Shown one piece after another: positions 6,432 to 11,942 of a DNA stretch of 11,942 nucleotides (positions within the stretch are counted from its first letter, which is position 1; each line of letters starts with the position of its first letter). The translations under genes and the position numbers were made by a program. The stretch lies in contig JACQAR010000070.1 of NCBI GenBank assembly GCA_016194825.1, positions 1 through 11,942 of the forward strand, read 5' to 3'. The notes beneath the pieces are model-generated. The model did not search any database and was not told the DNA's origin. It worked only from the letters and a program-made list of their open reading frames with translations. The DNA is from Chlamydiia bacterium (GTDB lineage Bacteria > Chlamydiota > Chlamydiia > Chlamydiales > SM23-39).

Positions 6432-7412
6432 ATGAGCGAATCGTTATTTATCCCTTTGATTTTGGATCATGAAGATAAAAATTCCCCATTAAAAAATCGG
6501 ATACGAAAAAACTATCGCCATTTGAGAAAATGGGCTACTCGAACAAAAACCAACTGTTTTCGCATCTATGACAGAGACATCAAGGAGTATCCGCTCGCCA
6601 TCGATTTTTATGATGGACGTTTCTGTGTCCACTTTTTCACCAGCACTCGTGAGAGCGATGAACCTCGCCAGGATCTGTACAAAGAGGCGATGGACGCTAT
6701 CCAATCGCTTTTTTCTACTCCGCCTGAGTCCATCTATTGGCGAACGAGAATAAAGAGGGACAAAATTGAGCAGTACGAAAAAACTGGTGAGATGAAGCAA
6801 TTTTTTTCTGTTTTGGAATATGGACTTCAGTTCAAAGTCAATCTGACTGATTATCTTGATACCGGGCTCTTTCTCGACCATCGAGAAACCCGCCGCTTGG
6901 TCGCTTCAATGGCTAGAGGAAAGCGGCTTTTGAATCTTTTCGCCTACACTTGTTCCTTCAGCGTGCATGCAGCAGCAGCAGAGGCTCTCTTCACCAAAAG
7001 CGTGGATCTTTCCAACACCTATACCGAATGGGGCAGGGAGAACTTCCTGTTGAATGGACTGCCTCTGACAAACAACCTCATTGTTCGAGAAGATTGTCTT
7101 CAGTTTCTCGAGCAAGAGCGAAGTATCTATGACTTAATTGTGATCGATCCTCCGACCATCTCCCGTTCCAAAAAAATGGATCAGATGTTTGATATTCAAA
7201 AAGACTATCCTTTTTTAATCAGCAAGGCTCTAGCTCTTTTATCGCGAGACGGGACCATTTTTTTTAGCACAAATTCTCGCGATTTTGATTTCGATGAGGG
7301 TCTTTTTGAGGGATGTGACATCGTCGATATTTCTAAAAAAACGATCCCGATCGATTTTCACAATCAAAAAATTCACCGCTGCTGGAAGATTTCTGCGATT
7401 CAAAAGTTCTGA
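6432..7412 (+). CDS. rlmK: Stand-alone RlmK-type 23S rRNA (m7G) methyltransferase
   Basis: From ATG 6432 the product is 326 residues. It resembles the C-terminal half (RlmK) of the E. coli RlmKL fusion, a SAM-dependent enzyme making m7G2069 in 23S rRNA. Visible in order are the opening NRIRKNYRHLRKWA, RIYDRDIKEYPLAIDFYDG, GLFLDHRETR, the SAM-binding loop NLFAYTCSFSVHAA, the acidic motif SVDLSNTYTEWGRENF, the catalytic-region motif YDLIVIDPPTISRSKKM and the closing PIDFHNQKIHRCW. No THUMP/RlmL half is present here. An in-frame ATG at 6408 would overlap uup by 17 bases; neither start has a clear ribosome site, and 6432 avoids the overlap. RlmI-type enzymes are the main alternative, but no PUA domain is seen and the RlmK motifs fit better. 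It probably shares a transcript with uup. Confidence 0.85.
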   Translation: MSESLFIPLILDHEDKNSPLKNRIRKNYRHLRKWATRTKTNCFRIYDRDIKEYPLAIDFYDGRFCVHFFTSTRESDEPRQDLYKEAMDAIQSLFSTPPESIYWRTRIKRDKIEQYEKTGEMKQFFSVLEYGLQFKVNLTDYLDTGLFLDHRETRRLVASMARGKRLLNLFAYTCSFSVHAAAAEALFTKSVDLSNTYTEWGRENFLLNGLPLTNNLIVREDCLQFLEQERSIYDLIVIDPPTISRSKKMDQMFDIQKDYPFLISKALALLSRDGTIFFSTNSRDFDFDEGLFEGCDIVDISKKTIPIDFHNQKIHRCWKISAIQKF

Positions 7413-7413
7413 A

Positions 7414-7638
7414 TTGGAGGAGGGCGGACAAGACCTCTTCCAAGGCTTGACGGCTCTTCAGGAACTCGGGCTGGAGAACAACCAGATCACAGCGCTACCA
7501 CAAGGCCTCTTCCAAGGCTTGACGGCTCTTCAGAAACTCTGGCTAGACAACAACCTGATCACAGTGCTACCACAAAGCCTTTTCCAAGGTTTGACGGCTC
7601 TCCTATCACCGCCCGATTTAAGCGGCAATCCGGTCTAA
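7414..7638 (+). pseudogene. Remnant of a leucine-rich-repeat protein
   Basis: Directly after the rlmK stop, in a different frame, lie two complete 24-residue LRR units and a broken third, of the form LFQGLTALQxLxLxNNxITxLPQx. This is the 'typical' LRR class common in eukaryotic receptors and in amoeba-associated bacteria, where such proteins bind other proteins. There is no ATG, signal peptide or N-cap; the only in-frame starts are TTG 7414 and TTG 7450, without a sensibly placed ribosome site. The third unit changes abruptly to SPPDLSGNPV and a TAA that overlaps the nagA stop. I read it as the tail of a once larger LRR gene that lost its front, perhaps by recombination between near-identical repeat units. 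Expression from the rlmK transcript is possible but unsupported. Confidence 0.7.
7435..7602 (+). repeat. 72-bp tandem repeats encoding LRR units
   Basis: Unit 1 (7435-7506) and unit 2 (7507-7578) differ at 7 of 72 bases, and unit 3 (from 7579) matches for about 24 bases before diverging. The period of exactly 24 codons keeps the LRR frame. High DNA identity points to recent duplication. Confidence 0.9.
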
Positions 7639-8840
7639 TCTTTTTTCCAAACGCATTCTCCTTGAATGTACGTTGCCTCTACTTGCAATGCATCTGAAAG
7701 GAACAGAAAATCGGCATCTGACCCAACAGAAAGAGTCCCTTTGATAGGATATAGACCCGCAAGTTGTGCAGGCTTCAAACTAGCTGCTTGTAACGCTTGA
7801 ACAACAGAGCAATTCGTGATTTGATGTAAAGACCTTACAGCCTGATCCAGATGCAGCTTACTGCCAGCAATTGTTCGAGTCCCTTTCAAACACACCCGAT
7901 CTCCGATGCTTTCAATCTCCATGGAACCCAGCCAATAATCCCCATCAGGTAATCCAAGAACTTGTGTTGCATCGCTCACAAGGATTAAACCCTCTGGATT
8001 ACATTTCCAGCAGAGAAGAGCTGTTTCTGCCGATATGTGGATCCCATCCAGAATGATCGAATAGGGAATCTGTGGATTGAGCAGCACAGCGCCAATGATC
8101 CCAGCTTCTCGATGGTGGTAGGATTTCATCGCATTGAAAAGATGCGTAGTAAACCCTACTCCCCACCCTATGGCCATTTTCATTTCAGCATATGTGGCTC
8201 CAGAATGCCCAGCTGCAACGAGAATGCCATTGCTCTTCAGCTCTCTGATAAAACTCTCCGCTCCGGGCAGTTCTGGAGCCAATGTGACCAGTTTGACCCC
8301 TTGCAAATCCCCGTAGATATTTTGCAGACCATCTATTTCTAACGGTTTATGGCAAGGATTGTGAGCGCCTAAGTATTGGTGAGCAAAGCAGGGCCCTTCC
8401 AAATGAATCCCCAGATTCGCTGCTCTTCTATGATCGAAGGTAGAGGGTTGTAGTTTGGGTAAAATCTTCCTGTATTGCTCAGGGCTTAAAGAAACGACAG
8501 TGGGGAAAAATGAGGTAACGCCAAACTGTAAAAGATTTTTAGCCACTTCTGGAATGCGTTCAGGATTGATCGAAAAATCACACCCAAAAGCCCCATTGAT
8601 CTGCAGGTCGATAAACCCTGGCGCTACGATCTTTCTTTGCACATCTATGATCTCATCAGCGGTATTTTGGGGTGCAATGATTTTCCCCTGAGATACCCAA
8701 AGCTCTCCCTCCTGCATTCCATCATCCATGACAAGACGCGCATGGATAAATCGTTGGATTTTGGGAGGCTCAGCATAAATAAGAGTAAGGCAGAGGCACA
8801 TTGCAAGCTGCAGAAACAGGAGAACCATCTTTAGCGACAA
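7635..8840 (-). CDS. nagA: N-acetylglucosamine-6-phosphate deacetylase family protein with signal peptide
   Basis: The product is a 401-residue amidohydrolase of the NagA family, which normally removes acetate from GlcNAc-6-phosphate in the cytoplasm. Motifs in order: APGFIDLQING (73-83), HLEGP with metal ligand E148, AAGHSGATY with H212, TTHLFNAM with H233, DGIH with H268 and VSDATQ with catalytic D290. These five sit exactly 17 residues later than E131, H195, H216, H251 and D273 of E. coli NagA, and Q80 stands where the E. coli enzyme has Gln, suggesting the one-metal type. The odd feature is the front: MSLK, then a hydrophobic run to IYA-EPP, a likely signal peptide. No start codon exists at the position where cytosolic NagA begins. 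Start TTG 8840 is favoured by AAGG five bases upstream; ATG 8828 is the alternative. The active site looks intact; location and true substrate are uncertain. Confidence 0.87.
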   Translation of the reverse strand: MSLKMVLLFLQLAMCLCLTLIYAEPPKIQRFIHARLVMDDGMQEGELWVSQGKIIAPQNTADEIIDVQRKIVAPGFIDLQINGAFGCDFSINPERIPEVAKNLLQFGVTSFFPTVVSLSPEQYRKILPKLQPSTFDHRRAANLGIHLEGPCFAHQYLGAHNPCHKPLEIDGLQNIYGDLQGVKLVTLAPELPGAESFIRELKSNGILVAAGHSGATYAEMKMAIGWGVGFTTHLFNAMKSYHHREAGIIGAVLLNPQIPYSIILDGIHISAETALLCWKCNPEGLILVSDATQVLGLPDGDYWLGSMEIESIGDRVCLKGTRTIAGSKLHLDQAVRSLHQITNCSVVQALQAASLKPAQLAGLYPIKGTLSVGSDADFLFLSDALQVEATYIQGECVWKKD

Positions 8841-8857
8841 AATTACCTTGGTGTATG

Positions 8858-8886
8858 ATTCTCTAAAAACACCCCCATTTTTTCAA
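8858..8886 (-). promoter_or_regulatory. Candidate promoter of the nagA-like gene
   Basis: On the minus strand TTGAAA (8886-8881, five of six) and GAGAAT (8863-8858, four of six) are 17 bases apart. The expected start is close to 8850, giving a very short leader before TTG 8840. This is weak evidence. Confidence 0.3.
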
Positions 8887-8950
8887 TCTGAAAAGTTCTG
8901 AGTGATCCAGAAAATCGACGAAAGGTTTGTTGAACCTATCCCAGTAAAAG

Positions 8951-9083
8951 GTTTCAGTCGATTTTGCGGTTCTTTTGAGCCGATTTTCGACTTCAAAATT
9001 GGGGGGCAATATCGACACCCAGTATATTGCCCCCCAATTTTGAATCGAAAAGCGGCCAAAATAATCCCCAAAAGCGACGAAAC
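8951..9083. repeat. Long palindromic element, copy B
   Basis: This is the second copy of the element at 4051-4221. The central stem is a perfect 21 bp (8992-9012 with 9024-9044) around the 11-base loop CGACACCCAGT. Beyond a one-base bulge the arms continue to pair (CGA/TCG, TTTT/AAAA, GCCG/CGGC, TTTT/AAAA). The core 8980-9064 has three differences from copy A over 85 columns. It lies between the divergent nagA-like and beta-propeller genes, ending about 40 bases before the propeller start. A minus-strand open frame across it is an artefact of the palindrome. In the rest of 8841-9122 I see only the weak nagA promoter. Confidence 0.85.
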
Positions 9084-9122
9084 ATCTAGTACTTTCTTTA
9101 GGAAAACTGTGGGAATACAAGG

Positions 9123-10301
9123 ATGATAGACAGGGCCAGGATCTGTGCCATAGGTGTTGTTTGGTTATGGTCGCTATTTTTATCTGCAGATGAGCCAAAC
9201 ACAGTGATTGCCACAATCGGTGTCGGAGACACGCCAGCGGGGATAGCAGTGACTCCTAACAATCTCTTCGCCTACGTCGCGAATAACAACAATGATGGTC
9301 TCCCCAACGGGGATAGCGTCAGTGTGTTAAATCTCACCACTAACACGCTACAACAGACCATTCATGACACCAGCTTTAATCAACCGTATACAGTCACTAT
9401 CAATGCAGCGGGAACAAAAGCGTATGTCACCAATAGCGGAGGCTCTACCGTGACTATGATCAATTTAGCCACGAACGCAGTGATAGGAACAATAGAAGGC
9501 TTCGATGGTCCCTCAGGCTTTGTCATTACTCCAGATGGAAATCATGCCTATGTCAATAATTATGGAGCCGCTGGCGGTGTCGGAAGTGGTAACGGCACGA
9601 CTATAAGAGTAGTGGATCTAAACACCAATGCCATTGTGGGCTCTCCCATTACTGTGGGGCTCGCTCCTGCCGCATTGGCCATAACGCCAGATGGGACTCA
9701 TGTTTATGTGGCTAGTTATGTCGATGGAAATCCAGGAACTGCCACAATCAGCATCATTAAAACAAGCGATAACTCTGTTCAACTCAATGCCATTACAGGT
9801 TTTTCTGGGCCATTTGCGATTGCCATCACACCAAATGGTGAATACGCGTATGTAACGAATTTTGGGAGCAATAATTTTGCTCCCGTAGGCAGGACAGTAA
9901 GTGTGGTCAGTACGCACAGCAATACCATTGTGGATACGATTAACTTAGGAATACAACCTGCCGGTATTGCGATTAACCCCAGCGGTTCCTATGCCTACGT
10001 CTCTAACTATAGCACTGTTTATGAGGGCCCTGATTTTACCGACTTAACAGCTAGCCAGGGAACGATTGACATCATCGATATTCAAACGAATCAGGTCGTC
10101 TCGCCGCTCATCAATGTGGGATTGTCTCCTGATGCGATTGCGATATCACCCAACGGGCAGTTGGCCTATGTCACCAACTATACTTCGAATACAGTGAGCG
10201 TGATCCCATTATTGGGGCTCTATGATATCAATCGGTTGCGGCCACTCTATTCTATACAACTCGATGAAACGATCTCAAAATTGAATCAGGCGGAATTATG
10301 A
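9123..10301 (+). CDS. Secreted seven-bladed YVTN-type beta-propeller protein
   Basis: This 392-residue protein has a signal peptide (hydrophobic ~9-21, probable cleavage near FLSA-DEP). The body is a tandem array of about 45-residue units, each with an AITPDG/AVTPNN-type turn followed by a YVxN/S motif: YVAN, YVTN, YVNN, YVAS, YVTN, YVSN and YVTN, seven in all, as expected of a closed beta-propeller. Each blade continues with a T-V-S-V-I-D-like strand and a TNxxV turn, the YVTN/surface-layer repeat pattern. A ~30-residue tail (LGLYDINRLRPLYSIQLDE...) follows the last blade. Propellers of this kind are usually binding scaffolds, and no enzyme motif is visible. It sits beneath palindrome copy B and overlaps the next gene by ATGA, so propeller and barrel are probably made together. 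It may be periplasmic or surface-displayed; ligand unknown. Confidence 0.88.
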   Translation: MIDRARICAIGVVWLWSLFLSADEPNTVIATIGVGDTPAGIAVTPNNLFAYVANNNNDGLPNGDSVSVLNLTTNTLQQTIHDTSFNQPYTVTINAAGTKAYVTNSGGSTVTMINLATNAVIGTIEGFDGPSGFVITPDGNHAYVNNYGAAGGVGSGNGTTIRVVDLNTNAIVGSPITVGLAPAALAITPDGTHVYVASYVDGNPGTATISIIKTSDNSVQLNAITGFSGPFAIAITPNGEYAYVTNFGSNNFAPVGRTVSVVSTHSNTIVDTINLGIQPAGIAINPSGSYAYVSNYSTVYEGPDFTDLTASQGTIDIIDIQTNQVVSPLINVGLSPDAIAISPNGQLAYVTNYTSNTVSVIPLLGLYDINRLRPLYSIQLDETISKLNQAEL

Positions 10302-11059
10302 ATTATTGGGCGAAGACTTTTGCAATTATCTCTTTATTGGGAACTCTCTTTGCTGCCCAACCGGAAAATAAAGAACCATCGCAGCAGCCCACTCTTCCAA
10401 AGCCGCAAGGATGGTCTTTTGATATCGGAGGTAGTTATACCTGGATCTCTTTTTCTACCCCTCCTACCTATTCAGGAAGTGCCGGGGGAGTCTTAGGCAA
10501 AATCTCTTATCAGTTGCCCAATTCCTTCTTTGGCCAAGCCCGTTCTTTTTATAATATTGGACCTTTATCGAGTTCGGTCAACGACGCAAGCTTTCAAGAA
10601 TCGTATTCGGAATTTGTCGGAGGATATTGTATTCCTGCGCTCAAGAATTGGACGGTGACTCCCTATGTAGGCTTGGGATTTGATTTCCTCTTTGATGATC
10701 ATACAGGGTATTCTACCATTGCTCCAATCAACCTCAATTATACGATTTATTACGCCGTTGCTGGATTCAAAACGCATTATACTTGGCCAAATTGGATGTT
10801 AGGGTTGCAAGTCGATTGTTTCCCTACTTTCAATCAATACCTCAAGATCGCAGGTCTATCGGGAGCTGCATGGACGCTAGACAATAGAGTAGGCGTAGAA
10901 GTGCAACTTCCTGTTGCTTATCGATATATAAGAAACTACTGGCTAGAACTCACTCCATATTACCGATTTTTCCCTATAGGGGCATCGAGCGTTTTAGGTC
11001 TGCCTGAAAGAAACCTCAACCAAGTGGGAGCCCTTGTCTCCTTCCGCTTTTTCCTTTAG
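10298..11059 (+). CDS. Outer-membrane beta-barrel protein
   Basis: The 253-residue product has a signal peptide (MNYWAKTFAIISLLGTLFAA, cleavage before QPENK) and a short Pro/Gln/Lys-rich stretch (21-37). The rest alternates polar and aromatic/hydrophobic residues in strand-sized blocks (WSFDIGGSYTWISF, WTVTPYVGLGFDFLF, YTIYYAVAGFKTHYTW, WLELTPYYRFF), the pattern of an eight-to-ten-stranded barrel. It ends GALVSFRFFL, a good terminal beta-signal for BAM insertion apart from the final leucine. ATG 10298 overlaps the propeller stop as ATGA, predicting translational coupling, and suggests the propeller binds to or is placed by this barrel. No known family was recognised; a porin-like or OmpA/OmpW-like fold is a guess. 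Beyond the stop no clear terminator is seen. Confidence 0.8.
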   Translation: MNYWAKTFAIISLLGTLFAAQPENKEPSQQPTLPKPQGWSFDIGGSYTWISFSTPPTYSGSAGGVLGKISYQLPNSFFGQARSFYNIGPLSSSVNDASFQESYSEFVGGYCIPALKNWTVTPYVGLGFDFLFDDHTGYSTIAPINLNYTIYYAVAGFKTHYTWPNWMLGLQVDCFPTFNQYLKIAGLSGAAWTLDNRVGVEVQLPVAYRYIRNYWLELTPYYRFFPIGASSVLGLPERNLNQVGALVSFRFFL

Positions 11060-11141
11060 TCGATTTTCATCAGTGTATTTTAGTTGGGTAGTTTTTAACG
11101 CTTTAATATTCTGCATGTTGTGACTATTTTTGCTGACCGAA

Positions 11142-11182
11142 TTGCAAGTATTCTTTGGTTAGACTAGACTAAGCTTAGTCTA
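11142..11182 (+). promoter_or_regulatory. Toxin-antitoxin promoter with palindromic operator
   Basis: TTGCAA (11142-11147) and TAGACT (11165-11170) are 17 bases apart. The -10 box is the left part of a perfect 18-base palindrome, TAGACTAAGCTTAGTCTA (11165-11182), with an extra TAGAC half-site at 11160-11164. A repressor bound here would block RNA polymerase, as expected if the Phd-type antitoxin represses its own operon. AGAGGG at 11190-11195 is the ribosome site. Confidence 0.65.
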
Positions 11183-11198
11183 AAAAATAAGAGGGTGT

Positions 11199-11435
11199 AT
11201 GCGAACAGTGAATATGCACGAGGCGAAAACGCACTTTTCGAAGTTAGTGGATGCTGTGATGAAGGGAAATGAAATTGTGATTGCTAGGGCGGGAAAACCA
11301 GTGGCTAAACTTAGCCCTATCGAAAAAAAACCAAAGCGGCGCCCCGGAGCTCTTAAGGGAAAAATTAAGATTGCGAAAGACTTTGATGCCGTCCTTCCTG
11401 AAGATATTTTGTCTGGCTTCGAGGACTCTTTATGA
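11199..11435 (+). CDS. Phd/YefM-family antitoxin
   Basis: This is a 78-residue antitoxin. The N-terminal half (MRTVNMHEAKTHFSKLVDAV, then GNEIVIARAGKPVAKLSPI) is the Phd/YefM fold, which dimerises and binds the operator. The C-terminal part is rich in lysine, arginine and proline (KKPKRRPGALKGK), then KDFDAVLPEDILSGFEDSL, the usual disordered segment that wraps and blocks the PIN toxin. The motif ending LPEDILSGFE is typical of Phd antitoxins paired with PIN toxins. The gene lies just after the palindromic operator and overlaps the toxin gene by ATGA. The length is normal and no damage is seen. Alternative starts are unlikely because the fold begins at the first residues. Confidence 0.9.
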   Translation: MRTVNMHEAKTHFSKLVDAVMKGNEIVIARAGKPVAKLSPIEKKPKRRPGALKGKIKIAKDFDAVLPEDILSGFEDSL

Positions 11436-11824
11436 GATTATTACTAGATACACATATTTTTTTATGGTGGGTCAAGGAAGATAAAAGATTGCCTAAAATT
11501 TCATTGGACAAGATCAGAGAGGCTGATGAAGTCTATGTGAGCAGTGCTTCGATCTGGGAAATTGCGATAAAAATGCGACTTGGGAAAATTTCTGGCAATA
11601 TAGATGCTTTGATTCAGGAAATTTATAATAGTCATTTTCTAGAACTGCCGGTGAGCAGTCAGCATGCCGCAGCTACTTTAGAGCTTCCTGATATTCATCG
11701 CGATCCGTTTGATCGAATGCTGCTAGCGCAAGCAATTTCTGAGCCTCTTGTGTTTTTGACTGCTGATCCTAAACTCAAGAAATATTCACAACTGGTAGAA
11801 GTTATTAACCCGGCATGCAAATAA
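11432..11824 (+). CDS. VapC-like PIN-domain toxin
   Basis: This is a 130-residue PIN-domain ribonuclease of the type II VapBC-like class; such toxins cleave tRNA or rRNA and are held inactive by the antitoxin. The acidic active site is complete: D6 in LLLDTHIFLWW, E43 in SSASIWEIAIK, D91/D94 in HRDPFDRMLLAQA and D112 in LTADPKLKKY. The spacing and the WW/DPFDR forms match the PIN group usually paired with Phd-type antitoxins. The start overlaps the antitoxin stop, so toxin translation is probably coupled to it. The pair appears intact and is probably a mobile or addiction cassette, given repeats on its downstream side. The RNA target cannot be predicted from sequence. Confidence 0.93.
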   Translation: MRLLLDTHIFLWWVKEDKRLPKISLDKIREADEVYVSSASIWEIAIKMRLGKISGNIDALIQEIYNSHFLELPVSSQHAAATLELPDIHRDPFDRMLLAQAISEPLVFLTADPKLKKYSQLVEVINPACK

Positions 11825-11871
11825 GAGACAACTGGCTTGCTGCGGCTTTGCCATATCAATCCTCTCTCGTC

Positions 11872-11921
11872 AGCCATAGTTTTACTATGGCTTCCTCGCT
11901 CGTAACGCAGACTTTGTCTGC
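11872..11921. repeat. Two tandem TTT-loop hairpins after the toxin gene
   Basis: AGCCATAGT (11872-11880) pairs perfectly with ACTATGGCT (11884-11892) over a TTT loop. Fourteen bases further, GCAGAC (11907-11912) pairs with GTCTGC (11916-11921), also over TTT. Neither is followed by a T-run, so they are poor terminators. They look like the edge of an intergenic repeat running out of the window. Confidence 0.5.
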
Positions 11922-11942
11922 TTTGATCTGGCTTTGCCTCGC

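Noticed and set aside
7285..7410. Front part of the open frame leading into the LRR repeats
   Set aside because: It is an out-of-frame reading of the rlmK 3' end; only the sequence after the rlmK stop has LRR character.
7435..7602. Short regular repeats as a possible CRISPR array
   Set aside because: The 72-bp units abut without spacers and encode LRR motifs in frame.
8863..9216. 117-residue minus-strand open frame
   Set aside because: It reads through palindrome copy B and the propeller gene start; its residues mirror the inverted repeat and no ribosome site is present.
11872..11921. Hairpins as a terminator for the toxin operon
   Set aside because: There is no T-run after either stem, so a rho-independent terminator is not supported.

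Overview
The window looks like part of the chromosome of an environmental, amoeba-associated Chlamydiae-type bacterium. This is inferred, not proven: it rests on an inverse-autotransporter-like surface protein with a beta-helix passenger, a CAP10-type (GT90) glycosyltransferase, a eukaryote-like leucine-rich-repeat remnant, moderately AT-rich DNA and weak -35 boxes. No rRNA, tRNA, CRISPR array or transposase gene was seen.

Layout. 1-249: a ~170-bp imperfect palindrome in front of a membrane-anchored GT90 glycosyltransferase gene (250-1575, +). That gene meets tail to tail, sharing stop bases, a large inverse-autotransporter-like beta-barrel/beta-helix gene (1572-4040, -). 4041-4470: a divergent control region with a 171-bp palindrome, a T8/G11 homopolymer patch and probable promoters in both directions. 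4471-4734: a cold-shock protein gene with its terminator. 4771-6424: a Uup-type ABC-F ATPase gene broken by an internal deletion plus frame change. 6432-7412: a stand-alone RlmK-type 23S rRNA methyltransferase gene. 7414-7638: a headless leucine-rich-repeat remnant. 7635-8840 (-): a nagA-family deacetylase gene with an unusual signal peptide. 8841-9122: a divergent spacer with a second copy of the palindrome. 9123-11059 (+): a coupled pair encoding a secreted seven-bladed YVTN beta-propeller and an outer-membrane beta-barrel protein. 11142-11824 (+): a Phd/VapC toxin-antitoxin operon with a palindromic operator. 11825-11942: short tandem hairpins, probably the edge of another repeat.

How it fits together. 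Five products carry export or membrane signals (glycosyltransferase, inverse autotransporter, NagA-like protein, propeller, barrel), so the window is weighted toward the cell envelope. The three information-processing genes (csp, uup, rlmK) sit together in the middle; uup is damaged and a decayed LRR gene follows rlmK. The most unusual shared feature is a long hairpin-forming repeat whose two copies (3 differences in 85 aligned columns) each lie just upstream of a surface-protein gene. At one of them a candidate promoter would start transcription at the palindrome edge, placing the whole hairpin in the 5' leader.
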